Below, piece after piece: positions 31,166-38,101 of a stretch of 52,431 nucleotides of DNA (position 1 is the first letter of the stretch; each line of letters opens with the position of its first letter). The stretch covers positions 1 to 52,431 of the forward strand of contig CAIYBN010000030.1 of assembly GCA_903924465.1 (NCBI GenBank), in the 5' to 3' direction. Below the pieces are notes generated by a model. That model saw nothing but the letters and a program-made list of their open reading frames with translations. It did no database searches and was not told where the DNA came from. Both the position numbers and the translations under genes were made by a program. The stretch is from an uncultured Myxococcales bacterium (lineage in GTDB: Bacteria; Myxococcota_A; UBA9042).

Positions 31166-31905
31166 CCCGCCGCCAGCCAAAACGCCAGCGGGATCCGCGG
31201 CACGCTATCGCCTACCTGCGCGTGTCGACCGACCGGCAGGATCTTGGTGTAGACGCGCAGCGCGCGGCCATCGAAGCGTGGGCCAAGCTGCGCGACGTCC
31301 AGATTGACGTGTGGCACGAGGATCGCGTGTCGGGTGGCGCGGAGATTGCTGATCGGCCGGCGCTGGTGGCGGCGCTCGCAGAGTTGCAGGCGTCGGGAGC
31401 TGGCGTTTTTGTGGTGGCAAAGCGTGACCGATTGGCGCGCGACACGACGAACGCCGGACTGATCACGCGCCAGGTGGAGCGTTGCGGCGCCGTTGTCGTG
31501 TCGGCCGATGGTGTCGGCGACGGGGCCGATCCCGCATCGCGGATGCTCGCTGGCATCATGGATGTTTTCGCGGAGTTTGAGCGCGGCACCATCCGGGCGC
31601 GGACAACGGCGGCGCTGCGCGTCTTGCGGCGCCGCGGCGCAAAGTTCAACGGCACCGCGCCGTATGGCTGGCGCGTGACCGCAGACGACATGCACCTGGA
31701 GCGCGACGACGAAGAAGGCGCGGCGGTCGCGCTGGCCGTGACGTTGCGGCGTGACGGCATGGCTTATCGGTATGTTTGTGGCCAGTTGGCGAAAAACGGA
31801 TTCTTGCCGCGGAGCGGCGTGGCGTGGCATCCTCATACGGTGGCGCGGATTGTGAAACAAGCGGAGGTGGATCATGGGGCGGATTCTGGATCAGGGCGGG
31901 GTTGA
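31150..31905 (+). CDS. Serine recombinase (resolvase/invertase family)
   Basis: About 251 residues (ATG 31150; a GTG at 31162 in a GTGA overlap is an alternative). IAYLRVSTDRQ carries the nucleophilic Ser, and VVAKRDRLARDT the conserved Arg residues. A helix with FAEFERGTIRARTTAAL leads to a short recombinase domain (GAKFNGTAPYGWRV). It is longer than a classical resolvase and much shorter than a large serine integrase. It may resolve, invert or integrate DNA. A perfect 16-bp inverted repeat lies about 350 bases downstream, and an excisionase-like gene is 2.4 kb upstream. Confidence 0.85.
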   Translation: MAEAVTRRQPKRQRDPRHAIAYLRVSTDRQDLGVDAQRAAIEAWAKLRDVQIDVWHEDRVSGGAEIADRPALVAALAELQASGAGVFVVAKRDRLARDTTNAGLITRQVERCGAVVVSADGVGDGADPASRMLAGIMDVFAEFERGTIRARTTAALRVLRRRGAKFNGTAPYGWRVTADDMHLERDDEEGAAVALAVTLRRDGMAYRYVCGQLAKNGFLPRSGVAWHPHTVARIVKQAEVDHGADSGSGRG

Positions 31906-32221
31906 GTTTTTGTCTGGCGAACAGGAGCGCGAAATGGCGCCGCAATGGCGCAACGGTCACGCGGATGGGTGTTTTTGCAAGGCGTGCGGCGACAAACGGC
32001 ACATGATTGTCGAGATTCGCCGCCCGCGGCGCGATGACACGCCAGAGCAAAAGCACGCGCACCGGCGCGAGTTGACCGCGGCCATGGACAATTTTTTGGC
32101 GAACGGCGGGTGCGTCGAGCGTGTGCCGGCGGCTGGCCGCTACCCGTTCCGCATCGACGTGCGCTTTTCCTGCGACGACGTCTACTCGCGCGGGATGGTG
32201 TTGCGCAAAAGCGGCTGTTGA
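31874..32221 (+). CDS. Hypothetical protein with CxxC motif, 115 residues
   Basis: Starts within the recombinase end, behind GGAGGTGG. CFCKACGDKRHMIVEIRR suggests a small zinc ribbon. The rest is charged and helical with a beta end (RYPFRIDVRFSCDDVYSRG). Function unknown. Confidence 0.65.
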   Translation: MGRILDQGGVEFLSGEQEREMAPQWRNGHADGCFCKACGDKRHMIVEIRRPRRDDTPEQKHAHRRELTAAMDNFLANGGCVERVPAAGRYPFRIDVRFSCDDVYSRGMVLRKSGC

Positions 32222-32251
32222 CCGTTGGTGCGTTGCGGCCTAACTTTCAAG

Positions 32252-32300
32252 CGGCGCTCGCACGGCTTCCCTTCCCCAAGTCCCAGCCGTGCGAGCGCCG
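32252..32300. other. Perfect 16-bp inverted repeat, 17-base loop
   Basis: CGGCGCTCGCACGGCT (32252-32267) and AGCCGTGCGAGCGCCG (32285-32300), with a pyrimidine-rich 17-base loop. No U-run follows; TAAACGGGAGGGG leads straight into the next RBS. The geometry equals that of the hairpin at 38032-38080. Candidate roles: RNA processing, regulation of the next gene, or recombinase site. Confidence 0.9.
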
Positions 32301-32314
32301 TAAACGGGAGGGGT

Positions 32315-32767
32315 ATGGCTGCGATCAACATTCAGGAATTGCGACGCATCAAAGTGCTGTCGGGCAAAAACGTCAATCAGTGGAAGGGCGAGTGCATCGC
32401 GGCGAACGCCGCGAACGATGCCGGCGACCCGCAACCGCTGGCGCGCGCCGGGCGCGGCTGCACCGCGGCGATTGAGCTTGATCGCGCCCTGGAGAACGTG
32501 CTGAATTGGGCGACCGGATGGCCGGCGTTCAACGGTTTTGGCATCATGGCGCCGCTGATCATGGGCGACGTGCCGGGTGCGCCGATCTGCATCCAGGAAG
32601 GATGCGCGAAGAAGCAACACGCGCGCGGCCTGTGCAACTTCCACTATCAGGCGGTCATGCGCAAGCGCAAGCCCCGCGCCGAGTGCGTCACTGGCCGCAA
32701 GAATCACGCCTACAACGAGCGCGACATCTGCATCTGGTGCAAGGTTGGGCGGCACGTTTCGCGCTGA
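32315..32767 (+). CDS. Hypothetical protein with zinc-finger-like Cys motifs, 150 residues
   Basis: ATG behind GGGAGGGG. ICIQEGCAKKQHARGLCNFH is a CxxxxC...C..H motif like small phage zinc-finger/HNH-associated proteins (compare GC..---RGLC--H), and a second Cys pair follows (ICIWCKVG). No HNH catalytic residues are clear. The strong hairpin directly upstream would lie in its leader. Confidence 0.7.
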   Translation: MAAINIQELRRIKVLSGKNVNQWKGECIAANAANDAGDPQPLARAGRGCTAAIELDRALENVLNWATGWPAFNGFGIMAPLIMGDVPGAPICIQEGCAKKQHARGLCNFHYQAVMRKRKPRAECVTGRKNHAYNERDICIWCKVGRHVSR

Positions 32768-32778
32768 TCAGCCATAGG

Positions 32779-32806
32779 TTGCACGATCTGCGTACGCGTG
32801 TATGAT
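32779..32806 (+). promoter_or_regulatory. Promoter candidate for surface-protein genes
   Basis: TTGCAC (32779-32784), 16-base spacer, TATGAT (32801-32806). It is 37 bases upstream of the ATG at 32843. Good -10, weak -35. Confidence 0.4.
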
Positions 32807-32842
32807 CATGACGTGTGCGCGGGTGCGCGCCAACGGTGCATC

Positions 32843-33241
32843 ATGGTCAGATACGAGGCGCAAAGCCCTAATCTGAAAGACGATTTTGCTGGAACGCTGA
32901 ACGTCTACGCGCCCAACGGTGCGCCGTCGTTGCCTATCGACGGCTACGCGTTTCCGTCGCAACAGGACGTGCTTATCGTCACAATGGAAGTGGACGGCAC
33001 GCCGTTGCGCGACTCCGCGGACTTCCAGATTTGGCTGTACCGGATCGATTCCGGCAATTGGGTGTTGTGGGGCGACGCTGGCGTTGTCTCTGTCGTCGCT
33101 GGCACCGCGGCGGATACGGTCGAGGTGCGCGGCTATGCCGTGTTTGCCGATCGCGTCTACGTTGAGGTTGTGAGCGTCACGGGGACGCCGACCGCGTGCA
33201 ATGCGTGGGTTTTTGGCGCTACTGCGTCGCGGGGTGTATGA
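32843..33241 (+). CDS. Probable surface or spike beta protein, copy 1
   Basis: A 132-residue protein, beta-rich throughout. It shares YExQSPNL, D-FPSQQ, FxxWLYRIDSGxWxLWGDAG and FADRVYVEV with the 33801 protein, including a 26-base stretch identical in DNA, so the two are a recent duplication. ATGA-coupled to the next gene. It may form part of a fibre or receptor-binding complex. Confidence 0.7.
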   Translation: MVRYEAQSPNLKDDFAGTLNVYAPNGAPSLPIDGYAFPSQQDVLIVTMEVDGTPLRDSADFQIWLYRIDSGNWVLWGDAGVVSVVAGTAADTVEVRGYAVFADRVYVEVVSVTGTPTACNAWVFGATASRGV

Positions 33242-33792
33242 TGGGCGGGATCTTCAAGAGTACGGAACCGGCGCAATTTTCGTTCACGGTCCCGGAGCAA
33301 CAATACATCGCGACTTTGGGCAGTTACATTGCCAACTCTCAAGATCAGGACGATACCCACTGGTTTTGGTCACTGATCGACCCCAATGGTGGTACGGTCG
33401 ATTTTGGCGCGATTAGCGCATTGCCGCAAAACGGAGTCTCGAAACAAGGATTCGGGCAGATCGCCTTGCTGTCTGTCGCTCCGTCTGTATACGGTGGACG
33501 GCCCGGTCTGTGGACCATGATCTTGCAAAATACCAATGCGCCCACCAACTTTGCGTTGACTTCTGACTCCAGTCAATGGGGCGGCACCATCGACCTGCTG
33601 GCGCAAGGTGCGACCGACTCGACGCTGTCGCGCAAATACATCGGCAACCGGCAAGTCGGCGACGCCGGCGCGGGCACCGAGACGATCTATGACGACAACG
33701 GCACGTCGGTCTTGGGTGTGCGTGCCATCGCGAACGGCGACGCAAGCCCGATCAAACCTGCGCAGATCCTGACGGTCGGCAAGATCCTGTAG
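33238..33792 (+). CDS. Probable surface or spike protein, 184 residues
   Basis: Beta-rich (AQFSFTVPEQQYIATLGSYI; FWSLIDPNGGTVDFG), with a C-terminus of SRKYIGNRQVGDAGAGTETI and a short linker, as in phage tail or host-range proteins. It lies between the two paralogous beta proteins. No enzymatic motif seen. Confidence 0.65.
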   Translation: MMGGIFKSTEPAQFSFTVPEQQYIATLGSYIANSQDQDDTHWFWSLIDPNGGTVDFGAISALPQNGVSKQGFGQIALLSVAPSVYGGRPGLWTMILQNTNAPTNFALTSDSSQWGGTIDLLAQGATDSTLSRKYIGNRQVGDAGAGTETIYDDNGTSVLGVRAIANGDASPIKPAQILTVGKIL

Positions 33793-33800
33793 GAGCTGCC

Positions 33801-34271
33801 ATGCCGTTCGTTTTTCAGCCGTTCCCGTTTTTTGGTGTCCTGCCAAGTGCGCCGCCGGCGCCGCCGTCGACTCCGCATCGCTACGAGAAGCAATCGCCGA
33901 ATCTGCGCGACGACTACGTTGGCTCGACGAGCGCCGTGACCGCGACCGGCATCCCGTCGTCGGCCACGGACGGGCTTGCGTTCCCGTCGCAGCAAGCGGC
34001 ACTGATCGTGCAAATGCGCGTGTTTGGCGTGGCGGGTGTCGACGCGGCGGACTTCCGCGTGTGGCTGTACCGGATCGATTCCGGCAAGTGGCTGTTGTGG
34101 GGCGATGCCGGCACGACGACTGTGATCGCTGGCGGACCGGCCAATACGGAAGAAGTGCGCGGAGTGGTCACATTCGCCGATCGCGTGTACGTTGAAGTTC
34201 TGAACGTCGTCGGTGCGCCCTTTGCGTGCCGCGCCTGGACATGGGGCGCGACCGCGCCACGAGGAGTCTAA
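33801..34271 (+). CDS. Probable surface or spike beta protein, copy 2
   Basis: A 156-residue paralogue of the 32843 protein with an extra Phe/Pro-rich N-terminus (MPFVFQPFPFFGVLPSAPPA), which may dock onto another structural protein. The shared block WLYRIDSGKWLLWGDAG is near the middle. GGAGCTGCC precedes the ATG. It ends one base before the next gene. Confidence 0.7.
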   Translation: MPFVFQPFPFFGVLPSAPPAPPSTPHRYEKQSPNLRDDYVGSTSAVTATGIPSSATDGLAFPSQQAALIVQMRVFGVAGVDAADFRVWLYRIDSGKWLLWGDAGTTTVIAGGPANTEEVRGVVTFADRVYVEVLNVVGAPFACRAWTWGATAPRGV

Positions 34272-34272
34272 A

Positions 34273-34749
34273 ATGCCAAGTTACCTTGTGCCAGGAACCG
34301 GCACTACTGGCGCACCGACAACGCCCGCGTACGTTATCGACGGCCCGCTCCCAGCGTCATTGCCGAACGCCGTACAGTTCAGCTCGCTATACGCGAGCAA
34401 CGGTTTTGATCCTGTCGCCACGACGCAGACGATCGACGGCGCAACAGTTACCCTGGATTTGCAGACGATCGCGAACCGCCATGACGGAATCATCTACATT
34501 TCCTGCTTGACCGCGGACAACCTGAATCTGGTGGCGCCGATCATCCTGTTCAGCGTTGCGAACGTGGCGGGTACGCTGCTGATTGCGCAACAGGTGCCGA
34601 CCTATTCGCTGACTGGCCCTGACTCGGGCATCATCGTGGGCGCAATCGATCTTTTGCTTGGCGATTCAGGTAGCGGTCTTTTGACGTTGAGCGTGACCGG
34701 AGTTCCCGGTTACACGCTGAATTGGCGGGCGTTTGTTGGCGCTACGTGA
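34273..34749 (+). CDS. Hypothetical beta-rich surface-module protein, 158 residues
   Basis: Small and beta-rich with almost no charge (ATVTLDLQTIANRHDGIIYI; GAIDLLLGDSGSGLLTLSVT). Gly/Thr-rich N-terminus. Last gene of the surface cluster, 67 bases before the lysis genes. No family recognised. Confidence 0.65.
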   Translation: MPSYLVPGTGTTGAPTTPAYVIDGPLPASLPNAVQFSSLYASNGFDPVATTQTIDGATVTLDLQTIANRHDGIIYISCLTADNLNLVAPIILFSVANVAGTLLIAQQVPTYSLTGPDSGIIVGAIDLLLGDSGSGLLTLSVTGVPGYTLNWRAFVGAT

Positions 34750-34816
34750 TCGTTTACAAGTCTACACCTTGACCTGAACGGGAAAGGTAAGCCATGATCC
34801 AGTCAGGAGAGTGCCT

Positions 34817-35056
34817 ATGTACCGTGACCTGATCGACGCGTGGCCAATTATCACCGCAGTTTGCGGCGGCGGCTTGGGGCTTGTGACGTGGTGGAGCATC
34901 TTGTTGTGGCGGGTGTCGTCAAACGTGGCGACAAGCGTCCAAAAACTGACCGACCATGCGATCCTGCACCAAGATCACAGCGTCAAGATCGGGACGATTG
35001 ACACGACTCTGAACAAACATGAGGCGCGGTTGTGCGTCCTGGAGGCCCTGAAATGA
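34817..35056 (+). CDS. Membrane plus coiled-coil protein, candidate inner-membrane spanin or holin
   Basis: A 79-residue protein; the ATG at 34817 sits 7 bases after AGGAGA. Residues 8-32 (AWPIITAVCGGGLGLVTWWSILLW) form one membrane span, followed by a helix with heptads (VSSNVATSVQKLTDHAILHQ). N-terminal anchor, coiled coil and ATGA coupling to a lipoprotein match the Rz-type inner-membrane spanin plan, though a holin is also possible. Confidence 0.65.
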   Translation: MYRDLIDAWPIITAVCGGGLGLVTWWSILLWRVSSNVATSVQKLTDHAILHQDHSVKIGTIDTTLNKHEARLCVLEALK

Positions 35057-35244
35057 AATACAAGATCCTGTGCGCGCTCGCGCTTGCTTTGACCATCCTC
35101 GCGTGCGGCAAGAAGGCTTCCGACGTCGTGTCTGAAACGCTGGCGGACACGCTTCTGCCGTCTGACGTGACGCCGGTCGACGCGTCCGCGGAATCTACCG
35201 GCACCAGCGAGGACGTGACGTTGTCTGAAGCTGTGACGCCGTGA
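35053..35244 (+). CDS. Small lipoprotein, candidate outer-membrane spanin
   Basis: A 63-residue protein with a clear lipoprotein signal (MKYKILCALALALTILAC; lipobox TILAC, Cys 18). The mature part is acidic and Ser/Thr-rich (SDVVSETLADTLLPSDVTP) rather than Pro-rich like Rz1. Position beside a TM/coiled-coil gene and the endolysin supports an Rz1-like role. Confidence 0.65.
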   Translation: MKYKILCALALALTILACGKKASDVVSETLADTLLPSDVTPVDASAESTGTSEDVTLSEAVTP

Positions 35245-35417
35245 AAGCCGTCCTGATCGAATTGGCGCCTGCCGCCGCTTCGATTGCCGTGCTTGTCGCC
35301 GTCGTCGCGTACACGGCTGTCGAGTTCCCGTTCCGGGTGCCGTGCGCGTATCTGCGGCACTGGCGGTGGCGGTTTGCGTGCAAGCGCGCCGGGATCAAGG
35401 TGCCGCCATGCGGTTAG
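35241..35417 (+). CDS. Small membrane protein, candidate holin
   Basis: A 58-residue protein with GTG start at a GTGA overlap; its end overlaps the endolysin start by 10 bases. LAPAAASIAVLVAVVAYTAV is one membrane helix, followed by a strongly basic tail (YLRHWRWRFACKRAGIK). Hydrophobic helix plus positive tail directly before an endolysin is typical of small holins or pinholins; unproven. Confidence 0.6.
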   Translation: MKAVLIELAPAAASIAVLVAVVAYTAVEFPFRVPCAYLRHWRWRFACKRAGIKVPPCG

Positions 35418-35992
35418 GTGACAAAGGCGACGACGTGCGCGCTTTCCAGGCGAGCGTGTTTCCGGCAAGCATGGTCGACGGCGTCTGCGGTTTGGACACG
35501 CTCAGCCGCTGGCGTGCAGACAATGACTCGACTGTGCCGTTCCCGTTGCGGCGAATGTTCCGGATGATCGGCAAGATCATCGACTATTCCATGGCCAACG
35601 TGACCGACACGGCGAACGATTGCAGCGGGAGCGTGTGCTTGTCGCTGCCTGTGTCCAAAGGCCATGGCGGACCGGGCAACCCGACTGCACTGGACTTTGG
35701 CACCGGCGGGATCTTGGCTGACGCCTTGGGCGGGCAACGCGTGTTCGCCAAAGTGTGCGGCCCGGACGTTTTTGACCGGATCGAGGTCGCGGACCTGTTG
35801 ATCTACGGCCCGCACGACGGGCACGCTGGGCACATTGCCTATTGGCTGGGCGGCGGCGCGATCTGCGACTGCAGCGCCAGCCGCAACGGCGTACACGCGC
35901 ACCTGGACGACAAGGCGCAGTTCATGGTCAAGCATCCAGGCCGCCCGGTTTACGTTGTGCGCTACGTTGGCGCGCGGAAGGCACAAGCATGA
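35408..35992 (+). CDS. Endolysin: peptidoglycan-binding domain plus NlpC/P60-type peptidase
   Basis: A 194-residue protein. Residues 1-40 (MRLGDKGDDVRAFQASVFPA) are a PG_binding_1-like repeat. The catalytic part has NDCSGSVCLS with the active Cys (about 76), GHIAYWLGGGAI with the His (about 143) and DCSASRNGVH. This family cleaves peptide stems of peptidoglycan. It has no signal sequence, so release depends on the neighbouring holin candidate. Best-defined gene of the lysis cassette. Confidence 0.8.
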   Translation: MRLGDKGDDVRAFQASVFPASMVDGVCGLDTLSRWRADNDSTVPFPLRRMFRMIGKIIDYSMANVTDTANDCSGSVCLSLPVSKGHGGPGNPTALDFGTGGILADALGGQRVFAKVCGPDVFDRIEVADLLIYGPHDGHAGHIAYWLGGGAICDCSASRNGVHAHLDDKAQFMVKHPGRPVYVVRYVGARKAQA

Positions 35993-36264
35993 TGCACGAG
36001 AAAATTGTAGAATTCACCGCGGATCTACTCGACGCATCGGTCATCGCCGGCGTGTTCTTGACAGTCGGCGCGTTGCTGGGCGGTTGCTCGACTGTGCAGC
36101 GCGTGGAAGCGTGGCCAAGCCTGAACGGCGGCTACCTGCTGCAACAGTGCCTCTACGATAAGCCCGTGACGACGTCGTCGCGGCCAAAAACGGCGTGCAT
36201 CCTGTTGTGTACCAGTCCGACGCAGATCACGCCCGAGAACATCGACAAAGGAGTTTGCCAATGA
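35989..36264 (+). CDS. Lipoprotein or membrane protein, 91 residues
   Basis: Starts MMHEKIVEFTADLLDA at an ATGA overlap. ASVIAGVFLTVGALLGGCST is a hydrophobic segment ending in a lipobox-like LLGGC. The following part has paired Cys (LLQQCLYD, ACILLCTS, KGVCQ). Possibly an additional envelope or lysis-timing protein. Confidence 0.6.
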   Translation: MMHEKIVEFTADLLDASVIAGVFLTVGALLGGCSTVQRVEAWPSLNGGYLLQQCLYDKPVTTSSRPKTACILLCTSPTQITPENIDKGVCQ

Positions 36265-36584
36265 ACCTGATCAATTTGTACGCCTTTGTCTCTGACCAGA
36301 TCGCCAACGGCAACGCGCATCGCGCGCTGGCGGCCGCTGAAGCTGTCGCGAAAGCCGCGGGCGCTGTGCATGGGAGCGACGGCGACAAGGCGCAGGCAAT
36401 CGCCGACGAGCTGACTGCCGCGCTGCTGCCAATCTGCCCCGCGCTGGATCCTGTGTTTGCCGCCGTGATTGCGGTCGGCGAGAAGTACATCGGCAAGTGT
36501 GTGGACGCCGCCGAGTTCAAGTTCGCCCCGGCCATCGCGCCGCTGGACGCGCAAAATGGCGCGGCGATTGCGCCGCCAGCTTGA
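36261..36584 (+). CDS. Hypothetical Ala-rich helical protein, 107 residues
   Basis: Helical, Ala-rich (HRALAAAEAVAKAAGAVHGS; PVFAAVIAVGEKYIG), with a Pro/Ala tail. No signal or clear membrane span. ATGA-coupled to the preceding gene. No family recognised. Confidence 0.65.
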   Translation: MNLINLYAFVSDQIANGNAHRALAAAEAVAKAAGAVHGSDGDKAQAIADELTAALLPICPALDPVFAAVIAVGEKYIGKCVDAAEFKFAPAIAPLDAQNGAAIAPPA

Positions 36585-36590
36585 AAGGAC

Positions 36591-36860
36591 GTGACCGCGG
36601 ATCAGCCCCAGCCCCTGACACTGGCGGAGCTGCTAAATAGCGTTGCCGTCAAAGGCGCGATCGCCGCGCTGTCGGCGCGCATCGTGCAGGGCGTGGCGCA
36701 CCGATACGGCATCGCCGTGACCGCGGGCGACGTGTCTGGCGTGATCGTCGACTGCGTCCTGTACGGCGCGCAGTTGATTGGCGCCGCGGCCGTCGTCTAC
36801 GGCAGGCGGCGCGCGCCAGTCAAGGACGCGGCGCGGCAACCTACCAATAATCCCGGATAG
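36591..36860 (+). CDS. Small hydrophobic protein, holin-like, 89 residues
   Basis: GTG start behind AAAGGAC. Two weak hydrophobic helices (VAVKGAIAALSARIV and VIVDCVLYGAQLIGAAAVVYG) are followed by GRRRAPVKD, a common end in phage holin-like proteins. Last gene of the lysis region, before the 288-base control region. Confidence 0.6.
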   Translation: MTADQPQPLTLAELLNSVAVKGAIAALSARIVQGVAHRYGIAVTAGDVSGVIVDCVLYGAQLIGAAAVVYGRRRAPVKDAARQPTNNPG

Positions 36861-36903
36861 TTGCCGTTCAGGCGCTGTTTGCCCGCACCGCGGCGATCAG
36901 GGC

Positions 36904-36932
36904 TTGTCGATTTGGCGGCTATCGCTTATCAT
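36904..36932 (+). promoter_or_regulatory. Sigma70-like promoter ahead of a terminator
   Basis: TTGTCG (36904-36909), 17-base spacer, TATCAT (36927-36932). Transcription would begin near 36939 and meet the terminator at 36965-37012 after roughly 70 bases. Confidence 0.55.
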
Positions 36933-36964
36933 TTTGAGTTCTTGTTCATGCTCTCTCCGGGCAA

Positions 36965-37012
36965 GACGGGCACGGCTGCTGGGCAAACTCGGCCGTGCCC
37001 GTCGTCTTTTTT
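36965..37012 (+). terminator. Rho-independent terminator
   Basis: A 12-bp stem, GACGGGCACGGC (36965-36976) and GCCGTGCCCGTC (36992-37003), then GTCTTTTTT. It ends the lysis operon, or acts as attenuator for a short leader RNA. Together with the flanking promoter elements it fills most of 36861-37148, which has no gene. Confidence 0.85.
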
Positions 37013-37044
37013 GCGCATCGTTCTGGCGAATGGTCGATTTGCTC

Positions 37045-37074
37045 TTGACGCGGCCGTGTTGCGTATTGTACAAA
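37045..37074 (+). promoter_or_regulatory. Promoter candidate for the replication operon
   Basis: TTGACG (37045-37050), 18-base spacer, TACAAA (37069-37074). It is placed after the terminator and 75 bases before the SSB-like gene. It overlaps GTATTGT-ACAAACTCC, which resembles a stretch at 41732-41747. Confidence 0.4.
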
Positions 37075-37148
37075 CTCCACATGACGCGATGCCAGCCCGG
37101 CGCGCGCGTCACAACCGGAGTGCTGGCAATGCCAGTCAGGAGCATGTC

Positions 37149-37997
37149 ATGGCAGTTTATGGTGGCGCCCGCGCCGACGCGGTGGCGGGAAATTGGCTGA
37201 AGTTGGCTAATGGTGATTGGGTTGAAGGCGTGATCGTCAACGTCGGCGACGTGCGCGACGTTCACTACGCGGAGAAGCCGCCTTCCGCGCAGTACCCGCA
37301 AGGGCAAGCGGAATCGACGGTCAAAGTGCTGCAGGTTGAGTTCTACGCGGAATCGTCCCTGAAATTGGGCGATGCTGCGCCGACGCTGATCAACGACTAT
37401 CGCAAGTTTGAGCCGCAAGTGAAGTGGTGCCTTGAGTTGTTTGACCTGATCGATGCGATGGCGAAAGCTGAAGGCAACGATCAGGCGATCTACGGGCACC
37501 GCGTCAAACTCTGGCGCGTCGACAAGCCGCGTCCAGGTGGCGGCTACTACGGCAACCTGAAGGCCAGTGACCTTGGCAAGACGCCGGCGCATCATCCGGT
37601 CATGGGTAACGCGCCAGCCCCGCAGACGACTACGGCGGCGCCTGCCGCACCAATCGGCGACGTCGCGGCGGCTTGTGGCAATGCGTTTGCCGCGGCGCTG
37701 AACATTACCGACCTGAAAAACGCCTTGCGCATGAAATGGGCCGACGCCAAACAGGCGGGCGTGACCGATGACGTCATGACGCGGTACACCGCGCGCAAGT
37801 CGCTGTTGCTGTCAACTGCGCTGCTGTCTGCGGCGGATACGGAGTCGCTTACGGTTGCGTGGAATGAGGCGTTTGCCGAGACGGAGAAGGACTTGCCCAT
37901 GCGCAACGTCCTTGAAGCTGCCTGCATCAAGCGCCAAGAAGGAATTGCCGCCGGGTTGCCGCCCAGTGCGGTTGCTGCTGACGACATCCCGTTCTAG
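37149..37997 (+). CDS. SSB-like protein with acidic DDIPF tip
   Basis: A 282-residue protein; ATG behind CAGGAG. The N-terminal 150 residues (LKLANGDWVEGVIVNVGDVR; STVKVLQVEFYAESSLKLGD) could form an OB-type beta fold. A Pro/Ala/Thr linker (NAPAPQTTTAAPAAPIGD) follows, then a helical region. The protein ends AADDIPF, the terminal peptide with which bacterial SSB recruits repair and replication partners. First gene of the replication block. The DNA-binding core is not a standard SSB sequence, so this may be a functional analogue or recombination mediator. Confidence 0.65.
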   Translation: MAVYGGARADAVAGNWLKLANGDWVEGVIVNVGDVRDVHYAEKPPSAQYPQGQAESTVKVLQVEFYAESSLKLGDAAPTLINDYRKFEPQVKWCLELFDLIDAMAKAEGNDQAIYGHRVKLWRVDKPRPGGGYYGNLKASDLGKTPAHHPVMGNAPAPQTTTAAPAAPIGDVAAACGNAFAAALNITDLKNALRMKWADAKQAGVTDDVMTRYTARKSLLLSTALLSAADTESLTVAWNEAFAETEKDLPMRNVLEAACIKRQEGIAAGLPPSAVAADDIPF

Positions 37998-38008
37998 CGC
38001 CGTGTCGG

Positions 38009-38026
38009 CGATTGGTGCGCCAATCG
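38009..38026. other. Short hairpin in exonuclease leader
   Basis: A 7-bp stem, CGATTGG (38009-38015) and CCAATCG (38020-38026), with a 4-base loop, directly after the SSB-like stop and just before the larger hairpin. Confidence 0.6.
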
Positions 38027-38031
38027 TCGGC

Positions 38032-38080
38032 CCGGTCATGCGCCCGATTTTGAGTGATTGCGATTCGGGCGCATGACCGG
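38032..38080. other. Perfect 16-bp inverted repeat, 17-base loop
   Basis: CCGGTCATGCGCCCGA (38032-38047) and TCGGGCGCATGACCGG (38065-38080). Stem and loop lengths are the same as at 32252-32300, but the sequence is unrelated. It lies 21 bases before the next ATG, so it would sit near the RBS in mRNA. Confidence 0.9.
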
Positions 38081-38101
38081 ACCTAAAACACGGAGATAAC
38101 A

